NCBI GenBank assembly: GCA_016800925.1
Contig: JABCPU010000008.1
Location: forward strand, 124,001 to 188,000
Direction of reading: 5' to 3'
DNA length: 64,000 nucleotides
Source: Suillus spraguei
Lineage: Eukaryota > Basidiomycota > Agaricomycetes > Boletales > Suillaceae
Part shown: positions 12,701-24,360 of the stretch, piece after piece
Layout: each line of letters begins with the position of its first letter
Position numbering within the stretch: the first letter of the stretch is position 1
Notes under the pieces: generated by a model
Database searches by the model: none
What the model saw: the letters and a program-made list of their open reading frames with translations, nothing else
Told to the model about the DNA's origin: nothing
Translations under genes and position numbers: made by a program

Positions 12701-13621
12701 AAAATATGCTCTCCCATCAGAAGTAATCCAGGTTTCCGCCCCCGATATCGAGTGAAGAATCTTCGTGACAGTGACTTTGGCTCCGGTAAGTGACATCAGG
12801 GACACCAGAAAACAAGAGACCCACCATCAGGGTCTAAAAGCCAAGGCAACTCATGGTCATTCACAATCCAAGTGTCATGACTCATAAGCGACCTGCGTGC
12901 TGTCTGTTCCTCGACTTCTGATTCGTCGTATACTGGCCATGGTATGCGTTGTACAGCAGGCGGAGAACTAGTTGAAAAGATAATGTAGTTTTTACGTGGT
13001 GAAACGCTGAATAGACCTCAGTCAAATGCAACATATTGACATGAGTTGCCCGAGCTGACCTGAGAACCTGCCCCTCGGCACATATCACACCTTCGAGTGC
13101 TAGGCTTAGTGACTGTAGTGGCATGCCCTCTCCTGGACCCGGCAGGAAGTTGCGTTGCACACTCGGACCGATGTGTGATGGCTGATATACCGACGCGTCT
13201 GGGACATAATCGACCGTGACCAGGATCAAATATGACATCGTAGTCTATGTCCGCGAAATCAATGCTTGCAGGATAGCCGACCGCTCACTTGGAAATAACA
13301 AACCTGAATAACGATCCTACTCCCGTCTGGTGACCAAGTCGCCGCTGTATTATCACCATGTTCTATGAGAGAAGTTTCTGACCTCGAGATGTGGGCCAGC
13401 GGAACAGAAGGCTACAAGACATGGATAGCGCTGAGTTGCAGAATGTGATGACGTGGAAACCTACATACTCGGACGCGCCAAACGGTCAAAGAATTCCTTG
13501 TGAGTAAACAGAAGAGGGACTTGCGCGGGCTAGCTTCGAAGCGGAGCACAGGTTCGGCGGTGATATCAGGTAGAGCAGGAACCGTTGACAACTGCCTTGC
13601 CGCCGAGGTAGGAAAGTACAT
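9737..13621 (-). CDS. RIC1: RIC1, guanine-nucleotide exchange factor subunit for Rab6/Ypt6
   Basis: The Ric1-Rgp1 complex activates the Golgi GTPase Ypt6/Rab6 for retrograde endosome-to-Golgi traffic. The start ATG at 13621 gives MYFPTSAARQLSTV, matching the characteristic MYW/FP-x-S-A-R-Q-L opening of the family. A WD40-type N-terminal half follows (for example ESYLILVTVDYVPDASVYQP and AKVTVTKILHSISGAETW). The C-terminal RIC1 domain reads GAVTLAKHYQHLVFFAHALE, then FLDHFDASLDVVVRCARKTE, RWKRLFSIVGNPHALFE, and DWQLCRELLRFLHSIDDTG. Many introns split the gene. The stop at 9737-9739 ends ...AQKGVMVP; since the human protein continues further, a last intron and exon beyond 9737 cannot be excluded. 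Confidence 0.88.
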
Positions 13622-13974
13622 TGGTTACTGATGTATCACCGAAGGCCCACTTAGACTCGAGAACGCGAATAACAACAGCGATAAATGTCCGAAGGACAAA
13701 AGGTAGAGGATCAATTATTTACGCGAGCGGTGAGCGCTTGAGCTGGAACGGTAGGTATCATATCATTGCCGCCCAGTGTGAAAAACAGTTCGTCCCTCAC
13801 ATGCCTCACATGCATACTCACACACTTCATACATGCACAACTTACGCAGCCCGTACATATCTGTGAAGTGAGGGTACTAGATGCCACTAATGATACAATG
13901 AGTGCAACAGGTGAAACGAAAACCAAATTATGTCGAGGGAGGAAGCAAGTAAATAGGAAAGGACTTCAAACTGG
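13622..13974. other. Intergenic, RIC1 promoter side
   Basis: 353 bp between the start of RIC1 and the end of the Ups1-like gene. It has a short CA/TG-rich stretch around 13798-13846 (repeats of CACATGC/CATAC type). No coding signal is seen on either strand. Confidence 0.45.
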
Positions 13975-14822
13975 TCACCTACTACCCCATATTTTCCCCA
14001 ACCAAGTATTTTCAGTCGTGGGCGAAGAATATTCCTCTGGTGCATGACCAGTATTATCTGAGCTGTGGGATGAAGTCGGAGTATCCGTAGAAGCGAAAGA
14101 GCGTTCTGAGTGGAGATGTGTTATATATGAACCCAGCGCCATAGGCTGCAATCGAGCCTGGCGAATTAGGTCGAGGATGAGGGAGACACCCTGCCGAGAC
14201 TACAAGGAGATCAGACGACCATTAATGAAGAAATGTAGTAAAACTAGCTAACTCTTTGAACGTGAGCCTTGAACCGAGCAAGCCCATGGCTCTCGATTCG
14301 TTTGGTCATTCCCCAGCCAAACTTGGAAGTAATGTATGCCTCCGTCGTCTGCACAGTACGGCTGCTCGAGACAACCATTAGTGCAACTCGTCTATGTAAG
14401 ATAAGTGACACGTACCCATCTTCGTTTTGCTCGAACAGCTGGGTTTCCTCGACTTGCATAACCTTGACATGATCAAGGTTTTTAGTCCTGCACCGAACAC
14501 ATTTTCCAAAAGGATCCACTTCGCTCTCCTCGATGACCCACGACTCCGCCCTTGACATAATTCCTTGAGGAGCCCATCTTGGTAAAGCTCCCCTTTTCAA
14601 GATGAGTCTTGTTGTCAATAAGGAGCCCGACTCTGTCTGGTGTCTGTCAATGACATCGCACGATATGACATGAGCAGCGTATGGATTGGGATAGCGTAAA
14701 AAGAAGGCAAGAGAGACTATGGACCAGGGATCGCTGTGTGTTTTTTGAGCATATGAGCGGTAAAGCTGATTATGACGAAAAACCACTCACTCGTACAAGA
14801 AGGATTGAGAAAAGAACTTCAT
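13975..14822 (-). CDS. PRELI/MSF1-domain mitochondrial lipid-transfer protein, Ups1-like
   Basis: Ups/PRELI proteins with the partner Mdm35 carry phosphatidic acid or phosphatidylserine across the mitochondrial intermembrane space. Exon 1 is 32 nt (14822-14791, MKFFSQSFLYD), then an intron to 14734, then PWSIVSLAFFLRYPNPYAAH, VISCDVIDRHQTESG, TTRLILKRGALPRW, SRAESWVIEESEVDP and RCRTKNLDHVKVMQVEE. The TTRL-LKK/R-G-LP-W, ESWIIE and TRNLDH-like blocks match Ups1 better than Ups2/3. The C-terminal part has FGWGMTKRIESHGLARFKAH, then RQGVSLILDLIRQARL and a Ser/Thr-rich tail ending at the TGA at 13975. One base seems missing at the exon end near 14415 (GGG where GGGG would keep the frame). Confidence 0.86.
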
Positions 14823-15112
14823 TGTCAACGATCCCGGTACGGCTAGTTTCAATTCAAGTCGCCGTAGAATAACAGAATGCGAGGATGTGAACAGCACAGC
14901 TAACCTATGACGATGATGCGTGGGTGAAAGGGTATACTATATATCGGAAAACAACAATTCATTCACATCACGTAAGTAAATCCAAATCCGTAAACGGCCG
15001 CCGGACCCTAGAACATAGCGGATCTAGTATTGCGCAACTAAATGTAGAAATATACACGACGGGAGGTGGAAATACTAGGAAGAATCTAAGAACATGGTAT
15101 CAAAATTCCCCT

Positions 15113-16514
15113 TCAGTCGTATGTCTCGTCAATGACTGAATCATCACTAGATACAAATACCCTCAATCCATCATGGGATGGCCGAATCCACATGGGCTTC
15201 CCTTCTCGAACCATCTCTGTCCCCTGACGCTCCATGAGGCTCATGTGAGTTATATCTTTTGGGCTGTCTACCCCCGCGGCCTTGCCAATGGTTACATATT
15301 CATCATGAGAGATTTCGTGGCCGAACCCAGTCAAATAGGTTCGACTGGGATTCAACCTTCGCACTGTAGACACTGCTTCCTGAACCCCATATGCGACACA
15401 TGGGACCTCAGCCGTAAGCAGTCGAGCACCAACACTGGCATGGGTTTCTTTGCCGACTCTAGGAAGGCCCAAGTATCATCGGGTATCAAAGATACGTCAG
15501 AAATGTAAATGATGGTATCCTGAATCAAAAACCCAAAGCACAAGTACGGACGGATCTTGGGCGGCACGTTGATGGAAGTACCTGACAAAGTTCTTGCGGG
15601 GGATGACCTCCCCGACAAGTTGGGAGTTGTCGGCTGAGTTGCATATGGTGTCGGTGCAAAGGCTGGCGGAGGATTCGTGGTAAACAACCTCCCATGATGG
15701 ACTAACCAAACTGTTCAGTCAATTCAGACCTCTATCACAGCGTTAACCAACCTATGAATGGGGTGATCTGGACACCCGTGTCCTTGATTTCAAATGTGAC
15801 CTTGTCTTCTATGATATGCCATTCAAAATCCGGTACCTATTGTCCAGGGCATTACATATCAAATATAACGGCCGGGTAAACGAAAGAAAAACTTACATCA
15901 CCTCCCCCAGATGCGAATTCTTTCGAGACCAGATAAGGGAAAGACCTTTGGACTTCGTGAAACGTGGTCTGAGAAACATAGACATCGATGCGAGTTTGTA
16001 TGGCACCTCCGAGCGTCCATCCTGATGCAGTACTATAATGGTGAACATGCGATGTTATGTCTTCATTTTTATCCTTACCTCGGAGATCATCCAAGCCGTT
16101 CATGGCTATCAGGACAATCAGCACCATCGTCTATCTCAAACAGCAAATCTAACCATCAGCATGTGCGTGTGTGATAATAACAGCATCAATCTCCCTCAAC
16201 CCATACTTTGGAAACCATTCCACTGCCGCAGCTTGAAAGTTTTTGCCCACATCGATGACCACAGTTCTAGATCAAGTCCATAACTTGGGGGTCAGGAAAA
16301 AAAGTGATGTGGACCCACATTTTCTTGCCGTCCTTGCCTGATATGCGGAGAGCTGCAGATGTATTTCGCCTGATATTCTTCTTCCCTTCTGGATTCAGCG
16401 TAGAGAGGCAGGTCAAACATGGCTCTCTATCTGGCGGAGCGGTGAGGCAGTCCAGGTGAGGGATTGAGGAGGAGGTTCCTGTTCCAAGGAATAACAGCTC
16501 GATCGGAGGGGCAT
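15113..16514 (-). CDS. Metallo-beta-lactamase-fold hydrolase (PhnP/RNase Z-like)
   Basis: The N-terminus after ATG at 16514 would be MPPPIELLFLGTGTSSSIP if the C run 16508-16511 had one more base; as given, the ATG frame leaves the conserved frame at once. Then come LDCLTAPPDREPC.TCLS and GKKNIRRNTSAALRIS, typical of the PhnP-like branch of the MBL superfamily. The zinc motif is REIDAVIITHAHAD..GLDDLRG, with further blocks VPDFEWHIIEDKVTFEIKD, YISDVSLIPDDTW, VLVLDCLRLRSHVSHMG and RTYLTGFGHEISHDEY, the last His-rich block being a late metal ligand region. The end is the TGA at 15113. A second one-base slip lies in the G run near 15386. It probably hydrolyses a phosphodiester or thioester; the substrate is unknown. 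Confidence 0.8.
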
Positions 16515-16972
16515 TGCAAGGGAGACAATGGAACCCATTAGTTGTAGGGGAAAATTACAGGACCGCGAGGATGACCACACTCCAAAAAGAAAGTGTGACA
16601 CCAACAGCACACCAGCTCAGGAGGATTCGGATCTAGCAACTGATGATAATGATACGAGAAGGAGAATCTAGGATTTGAAGGCAGCGGCAGCCAGGATGCG
16701 GCATTCACCTTGATCACCTCACCTGTCGGACTTGCTCTCCGATAAATCAGTAGGAGTTTGGTATTCCACCCTTCGTCGCCGACTACATATAGATACCTAC
16801 GTCGTAGACTGTCCTCTCCTTGTCGTAGACACTTGATACAGCGCCGTTCTCCAGCTACAACATTAAACACTAACCGCATCTCTCAAAGTAATTCGCTACA
16901 GAGTGCTGCAGAACGAATCTAGTTTGTTTTGCGGGACGGCCTGTGCAGTGGGTATATAGCTCGAAAACCAGT

Positions 16973-16993
16973 TTCTAGATTCTAGATTCTAGA
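16973..16993. repeat. Three tandem copies of TTCTAGA
   Basis: Three perfect head-to-tail heptamers, each containing the palindrome TCTAGA. They lie in the gene-free stretch upstream of the MBL-fold gene. Three copies alone could be chance slippage. Confidence 0.6.
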
Positions 16994-17116
16994 CTAAGTG
17001 ACAAAAACCCTCCCAATATGAGCCCGAGTTAAAAACATGTACAAACCTCGAACCTAGTTTTTCACGGAGTCCTAGTTTCACTGCGATCAGAATTTCAGAA
17101 TGAGAGATCGAGGAAC

Positions 17117-17253
17117 CTTCTGTGGCTATGAAGAAGAGAATCGTTAATGCCTGCTGGGAATTCTGGCACGATCAAGTTGGTTGATTGATTTCGCGAGGTG
17201 ACCGAATTTTGGCAGAATCAGCAGGCATCAACGATTCTTCGTAGCCACAGAAG
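17117..17253. repeat. Imperfect inverted repeat (about 35-40 bp arms, about 60 bp loop)
   Basis: The left arm 17117-17156 begins CTTCTGTGGCTATGAAGAA and ends AATGCCTGCTG. The right arm 17219-17253 begins CAGCAGGCATCAACGATTC and ends GTAGCCACAGAAG. The reverse complement of the right arm matches the left apart from about two substitutions and a five-base indel, and weaker similarity (ATTCTG..) continues inward. There is no ORF inside. It could be a MITE-like element, a recently duplicated inverted fragment, or the template of a hairpin RNA. No clear target-site duplication is visible. Confidence 0.7.
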
Positions 17254-17484
17254 CTTAAACGTTAAACCCCTCTCATCATCTCTACTCATTACTTCACTGG
17301 CAGTGACCAACTGTATCATCCGCACGTTCTCCGACAAGTAAAGCTTGCGCTCTCTAGTCAACAGGCAGCGGTCCCCAACTGCCATATGTAGTAATTTTAG
17401 CTTAGTAATTAAGGGGGCTTAGAGCGTAGAGCACCAACTCATAGTCAAGCCGGCAGCCAGAGCAAAATCATTTGTCCTCGTTTC

Positions 17485-19704
17485 TCAACATTCTGTAAGC
17501 CGATAAGTACATATCAGTTGTAACTGACCAGTGACTACTTCGTGAAAACTATGAAAGGCAAAATGTCAACAACAACGATACTGTCAAGGAAGGAAACATA
17601 CTGGAAACGACATCTTCATCTTGCAACTGATGGTTCAAACTAACCTTCTGTGCGTGGGGTGAAAACTTGGATGAACGGCCCTATGCAAGTAGTTAGTGGC
17701 CGCGATCCGCTGTGCAAACAAAATTATATATACCCTATCGAGAGCTAAGCATATGTATGAACCGACAAACGGTTTACTCACCAGACAAGTCCATTGCGGA
17801 AGTTCGAGACGAGCGATTTATGAATACCCAAACAGACGTCCTGTATTGATGTCAAGAAATTATATAGAACGATAGTGAAATTACACACTTCAATAGTAGC
17901 ACCTTTTCTCAAACACACGGGATCCGACAAATCGGGTCGTGCACCCCTTTTTTTCGTGTAGACTTTAACGAGCTCTAAACTTTCCCATATCCGCTCGATA
18001 AGGTAGTCCAAACTAGTTACTGGTAGTGAGACTCGAGAACGGATCTACATGGAAATAATTAACTCACTTGAGGTCCATCTCGCAACTGATCACCACCGTA
18101 TTTTCTGTCCTTGCAAGTTTATCTACCTGATCAGCATGGGTTCTTCAGGACATTAGCGTCAAGTTAGTTTGGTTGTACGGACCAACTCCAAACTAATCGC
18201 ATCAATCTTGTTATAAACATCTGCCCAAAGTCAGACCCAAGCGGCACCCCATACTAAGCAAATAGAACATACATAAACAAGGTATATATTTTCGAGTTCC
18301 TGTGGTTTTCCGAGCTAAATGAGCAATTTGCCTCGGCACACACAGCTGTCATACCAATGAGAACATCGATGAACTCGTCAGTTGTAATCTTCCAATGATG
18401 TCGTGAGTGGTAAGTTAGATGATAGAGTTAATTGACATACGTCTTCTCGGATCATCACATCGCAGTTGTGTAGTTTATCTGCATCTGGTCAGTAAGGTAT
18501 ATGGAAGCCACATCCAGGGCGCATACATCCTGCCAGAATGGTACGAATAGTCTTCTCGTCCGTCTTGGTGAGTTTTACGGTAGTATTCAGCTAAATAATT
18601 CATTAAAGGTTTGACTGGCGCTTGAATGCAGCTGCAGCGTACGGTTATCTGCAAGTATAATCAGAATGTGACAGGAGACATGAATTAGTTACTGACACCA
18701 CCAGTTGTCCGCCGTTTGAACACTACGTCAGGCTTTCGTTTGTTAAGGCGGATGCCAACTGCATCAAGTTCAATCTCGAGAAGCCGTCGCTGCTCTTCAG
18801 ATTTCGTTGCGTCGAGCATAATGAGAATGAGATCGGCCGTCTTCGCCGCTGCGCCATGCTTGTTACTTTTTATTAAAACAAATCAAAGTACTTACTAGCA
18901 ACAACTTGTCGTCCTCGACCGCGGCCTACAAAATAATGATACCTATTACTTGAAAAGAACAGGAGACAAACCTTGGCTAGCACCCTCGACAATTCCAGGA
19001 AGATCAAGCAATTGTATACGTGCCCCCTGGTACTCGATAACTCCAGGTATCGCCTAAGTGTTCCATACGAGTCAGTCATCACCAGAGTATGCTGGGCGAG
19101 AGTAGCTGACAGTAAGGGTCGTGAACTCATATGCTGCTGTTTCGGACGCGGTGTGAGTGCATTTACTGAGGAGGGTGGACTAAAGTTCCTTTCAGCTAGT
19201 ATTCGTGCATGATATGAATTAACTCACCTTCCCGACGGACGGAAATCCTATCAATGCAACTCGGGCATCTCCTGATTTCTGCACGTCAAACCCGACACCG
19301 GCTGGCCCAGACTTTGAGGCGGGCTCGAGAAGCTGGGCCCGATACCGAGCTAGCTTTGCTTTGAGGAGACCCAAGTGATATTCTGTAGCCTACTTGGGAT
19401 GAACAGTGTCAAAGCGTCTGCCGATCGCAGCTACTGTCCTTTCGTTATGTACCTTGTTCTTCTGGGCTGAGGCATGTCGTTCAGGTGCGATGCAGCAGAC
19501 ACGGCGAAGAATCACTCACTCCTAGCCATCTCCTCTGTATAATCACGTCAGATTTATTAAACCGAACAATTAGTTATAAAAGTCTAGTGTGCTGCTCACC
19601 CTCGATCTCCTTGATCTAGAGAGTATAAAAAGTGCCGCGACCGTCGCGAGTTAGTATCGTTCAGAAAGCGCTATGTATTAGCTCACCTTCTCGACGATAC
19701 CCAT
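17485..19704 (-). CDS. RBG1: DRG-family GTPase (DRG1/Rbg1)
   Basis: Ribosome-associated TRAFAC GTPase. The start ATG at 19704 gives MGIVEK, then [30 protein letters not shown] and YRAQLLEP, the conserved DRG N-terminal helix. The G domain shows G1 in [15 protein letters not shown], the switch I region [17 protein letters not shown], and G3 [12 protein letters not shown]. The C-terminal TGS domain has [32 protein letters not shown] and [10 protein letters not shown]. The last coding blocks read [20 protein letters not shown] and EDVVS, ending at the TGA at 17485. There are many short exons. At the exon boundary near 17690 one G is missing to keep the W-G-R-S-S-K frame. The gene is head-to-head with the MAPKKK gene (223 bp). 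Confidence 0.92.
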
Positions 19705-19803
19705 GTTTAGCCCAGATTTCTGACAATGATCTACGAAGTGTCTGTGTCAGTATGAAGACAGTGACGGTTCCACAACATTCCAGTGATCCTTGATTTCGAC
19801 AAG

Positions 19804-19811
19804 TCACGTGA
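19804..19811. promoter_or_regulatory. TCACGTGA E-box in the DRG1/SSK2 divergent promoter
   Basis: A perfect 8-bp palindrome matching the bHLH (Cbf1-type) consensus. It lies 100 bp upstream of the DRG1 start and 117 bp upstream of the MAPKKK start, so one site could serve both genes. Assigning a factor is inference. Confidence 0.4.
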
Positions 19812-19927
19812 ATGCTATATACATTCATTTCATTTATTGCAAACATATTACGCAGTAGTAGTCTCTATTTTGACCACTCCACTTTCAGTTCGCCTTGTTG
19901 CAGCATTTTAGACTACCAGTTTTGGTC

Positions 19928-22900
19928 ATGAGGAAGCACAACCCATCACTATTTGCCCTGCCAGAACACGACTCAAACGATGCCGAGGATGTGGACTGGG
20001 CCCAGCACCCAATTGCATCTAGACACCCTTCATCATCAGTCAGTATGCACTCCTCCTCAAATGCGGCTCTGCGCAGCAGAGGAAAGAATAGGCCAAGGAA
20101 TGCGTTCTCATCGGGCTCATCATCTTCCCATTCCAATCACAACACGTTGTCTCACACCTCTAAGTACTCGGATATCTACACTCAATTCGTGAAGCGCTAC
20201 AGGTCCGAACCAGGTCTTGACGATGATCCTCGGCATGATCCAGACAGTAACTACTTTCAGAGAGGTCTGGGGCAGCTTGTAGACGCAGGAGATAGTGACG
20301 ATGAAGACCTGGGACGCACCTCACTCATGGGGGGTGATGGTGTAGACCGTGTCACAGCTTTGATGCTTGAATCGGAGCAAATCCAGCCAGCGACTGTTGA
20401 GGATAGGCAGCGATTGGAATGGCAGACTATGCTGGCGTCCGTCTTGGACGGTGATGTACTCAAATCAGAGAAGACTCGGATTGCTGTGGCCCTTGAGTCC
20501 TCATCGGAGCAACACAATAATTTTCATCTCAGTATATGGCTTGGGATACGTTCCAAGTTCAGTGGTCGTTCTATTGAAGAAGAACGCAAGCATCTCGAGG
20601 AGAGGAGATTACGCACGGCAGATCCTGTCATCGAAGAGATCAATAATTTCAAGCTTGCAGACGACGAGCGCGATGCAATGACTGCACTCAAGCGTGTGAA
20701 CGCTGTGCTCCTGCGATTGAACGCAGCGCACGCGCTTTACCCTACCCTTAAAGCTTTCCAAGCTGATAACGCCGCTGCATCCGAACCATTTTTTCAGGCT
20801 CGATGCGACACACTTAACACTTGGTCAACTGTACTCCTGTCTTTGAGGCGTCATATTGGACTACTCCAACGGTGGACTGAAAGTGAGACGCTCAACGTGA
20901 CCAAGACGAGCGCAGACATCCCTCTCGCGAACCTGTATTCTTACGCTAATGGGCCTACGGATGTGTCTGACAGGACCACTTTCGTAGAGCGAGTTCTCAA
21001 AGAGGATTCTATCCAAAAAACATTTGAGAGAGGCTTCCTCACCACCGTACATTCCTTCATCGGTACTGCTAGAGATGCGCAAGTCAACTTATCCTCCCTT
21101 TTTCAAGAAATGAACCTCCCCACTTTCGAGAACGAACTCGTCCCGCTCATTTCCTTCCCAACGAAACTTGCGCAGGCATGTCTCCGCCTTCGGCTGGACT
21201 ATGTCCAGAAACTTAAAGACCCAGAAGTCCTCATCATCGACCAAGTGACTGAAGATGTAAAGATAAGTTTGGGTCTGGCCTGCACGCTCAAGCGGCAATA
21301 TGAGGCATTCCTCGCACCCGATCCAGGTGGAAATTGGAATCTGCCCCAATGCATCAGTGATGACTATGATTCCACGATACTTGAGGCGCTCTCTATATTC
21401 TTCAGACTCATACACTGGAAGCTCAAGAGCGGGGTCAAAGGGATTTACTTTAAAGAGACGGATTTTATCGAGTCTCAGTGGGCGACTTTCAATGATGTCA
21501 GCATGACTGTTGCTGGTGGCCCGCAGTTGGTCGCCGAACAAGTCTGGTCAGTTTGCATCCCTGCCGCGTTCCATCTTACTGAAGGCATATTTATAGCTCG
21601 TTAACAAACAAGCTCATGGTCCGGGTTGCAAATTACTTTGATACTCAAGTCCGACTGCCTTCTGCAGAAAAAAAGGCACCTCAACGTCGAGGGTCCGCGA
21701 ATATCTTCGATGCCGATATCATCACAAGTAACGTGTCAGGCCAAATGACTGACGAACAGAAGGTCAACTGGTATAGCAAAATATTGGATAATGTCCGATT
21801 GCGCTATCGAAAGCTCCAACGTTTTGCTCGGTATGTTGAACCTTGTTGTGAAGGGACGGAATTTATACTGATGATATTGGGTATATTTAGGGCCTTGACC
21901 CAAAGATTCTGCAATTCGGCCGAGTACAACTTGGAAGGCGTCCCCATTGAACAGGTCATTGCAGCTCTCGTGGCGACAGATCATTTTTTGGTCTACACGC
22001 AATCGTTTGAAGAAGAAGGAATCTACATCATTGCATCCAGTGCCTTGCGCGATCATCCAGAGACCATACGACGCATTCTTTTCGAGTCTTTCCATGCCAA
22101 CGAGTCTATGAATGACGAGGGTGCCAACGTGGCCGATAACATGGAGATGATGGATAGTGAGGAAGATGATGATGCCGAATATCTTCTCCTCCTGTCTCCT
22201 CTCAGTCAATTTCTGTGGAATGGTCTGGTGTTCATGCTCGAGCTTCCAAGGATGGATCTTGATATGAAGGACAACCGCTTGCGCCTTGTTGCAGATGGAC
22301 CGGACCGGCGGCTTGTGATAGCCAAGGAACAATTCTCGGAGATCTTCGTGGACGAAGAAGATGAACCTTTAGAAATGATGCTTACTCCTCTGCAATGTAT
22401 CGTCGAACAACAGGCACATCTACCCACGGTCAACCGTGAGCTGCGAAAGATAGCTCGCGCGACCAACAAGTTGGCAGAGTCAATAGTAGATTCTGTGCAC
22501 CACGTTCGACATTCACTGCGCAATGCAATTGGATATCAGGAACTCCTGGAGAATTGGTATCTATTTGCTTCCGAGCATGGGCAACATGCTCAGAAGTACA
22601 TGGAACGTTCACCTCTCAGCAAGTTTAACCGTCTACTGATACGCCTCGCCATCTCCTGGGTGTCATTCATTTGCGATGACTGCGATCCATCCGATCGGAA
22701 AACCTTTCGATGGGCAGTGAATGCATTGGAGTTTACGCTACACCGCACTCGACGAAATAATATATTGCAAATGCCAGATGATCAATTCGAAATGCTACGG
22801 CAGAAAGTTGCCAGCTGCATGACACTCCTTATCAGCCATTTTGACATTCTTGGTGCTCGGTCTACTTTGGAAGCACGGAAGGAAAAGGAAAGACAAGAAG

Positions 22901-24360
22901 GACTTCTACGCGAGCAAGCCTCGATAACCGCCGATGAAGAACCTGGATTCCCAATGTCTTCGTCGCCTGCTAATGACGATCTCCTTAACACGAACACGTA
23001 CTCATACATAGATGCTAACGCGCGTCTGTTTTGGGAGAAGACGGCAAGGGCATTGCATGCACTTGAAAGCAGTCGAGCACAAACTGGCACAGACCAAAGG
23101 GTTGTAGGTCGTGTTCTTGACAACGAGAAACCCGAAGATCGGTCTCTTGTTTTCCTCGCGTCTTCAAGTTCCAACATCTCTATTCGCTGGCAGCAAAGGA
23201 GATTCATCGGGGCTGGGGCGTTCGGTTCGGTTTATCTCGCAGTCAACCTCGACTCCGGTTCCCTCATGGCTGTAAAGGAAATCAAATTTCAAGAGCTATC
23301 TGGGCTTCCAAACCTCTACTCGCAAATCAAGGACGAACTAAGCGTCATGGAGATGCTTCATCATCCCAACGTCGTAGAATATTACGGAATTGAAGTGCAT
23401 CGCGACAAGGTATACATCTTTGAAGAGTACTGCCAAGGCGGAAGCCTGGCTTCTCTTCTGGAACATGGGCGCATTGAGGACGAGAGCATCATACAGCTCT
23501 ATACCATGCAAATGCTGGAGGGACTTGCATATTTGCATTCGAAAGGAGTAGTCCACCGAGATATCAAACCTGACAGTAAGTTTGAGCATTCTGCGTTTAC
23601 ACATAAACTGGATAGTTCAACAGACATTCTCCTCGATCATCGTGGTGTCATCAAATACGTCGACTTTGGAGCGTCCAAAATCCTCGTGAAGAACCGCAGT
23701 ATGCAACGTTCACGCAGAGGAGACTTCAGCGGGAATCCTGCGAAAGCTGGCGGCTTTGGTGGAGGCTTAGGCATGAACAGCCTGACAGGAACGCCCATGT
23801 ATATGTCCCCGGAAGTTATCAAAAATGATAAGAGAGGTCGTCACGGGGCAATGGATGTCTGGTCGCTCGGATGCGTGGTTCTAGAGTTTGCTACTGGTAA
23901 GAAACCGTGGAGCAATTTGGATAATGAATGGTACAGCCATCGTTCACCTCTAATGTAAGGATTGATCTGACAGGATTGGGGCAACAGGGCTGTCATGTTC
24001 CACATCGGAGTGGCTACACAGCATCCACCCCTACCGGAACCCGGACAGCTGAGCGATCTAGGTATCAACTTCATCAAGCAGTGTCTTATCATTGATGCTA
24101 TGAGAAGGCCGACGGCTATCGAACTACTGGACCACCCCTGGATGCTCCAATTCGGCGAGACGCTCCTTGGCTATGAGGAGACTGAGTTGGTGACTAGTCC
24201 GCATGTAGAGCTGCCGATAGAAGAAAACTATGAGATGGCTACAGTTGCAAGGCAGGCTGCCATCATCCAGGAGAAAGAAGTCGAGGCTATCCAGATTCCC
24301 TCGCCTACCCTGTCGTCAGCGGGAACGCCCACACCCGATGCTGAAAACGAAAATGAATAA
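19928..24360 (+). CDS. MAP kinase kinase kinase, Ssk2/Ssk22/Wis4 (MEKK4) type
   Basis: Top kinase of the HOG/stress MAPK branch, which phosphorylates the Pbs2-type MAPKK. Four exons: 19928-21541, 21613-23575, 23624-23930 and 23988-24360, giving 1,418 residues. The long N-terminal regulatory part contains SKYSDIYTQFVKRYRSEP, EWQTMLASVLDGDVLKSEKT, FHLSIWLGIRSKFSGRSIEE and MVVRV-like LMVRVANYFDTQVRLP, all typical of Ssk2. The kinase domain near the C-terminus shows GAGAFGSVY (P-loop), MAVKEIKF (Lys), VVHRDIKPDNILLD (catalytic loop), VDFGASK (DFG), GTPMYMSPE and DVWSLGCVVLEFATGKKPW. The first intron begins GTCTGG, an unusual donor, and skips an in-frame stop at 21602. The start ATG at 19928 is the first in frame. 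Confidence 0.94.

Larger units (their letters stand above)
16515..17484. other. 970-bp intergenic region with repeats
   Basis: This lies between the start of the MBL-fold gene and the end of DRG1. It holds the promoter of the MBL gene, a TTCTAGA triple tandem (16973-16993) and a long imperfect inverted repeat (17117-17253). A 113-codon open frame on the minus strand (16538-16879) has no recognisable domain and I do not call it. Confidence 0.5.

Noticed and set aside
16538..16879. 113-codon ORF (minus) beginning MRLVFNVVAGERRC
   Set aside because: It has an ATG but no recognisable domain. It overlaps the upstream region of the MBL-fold gene, whose own start is better explained by the ATG at 16514 plus a one-base slip.
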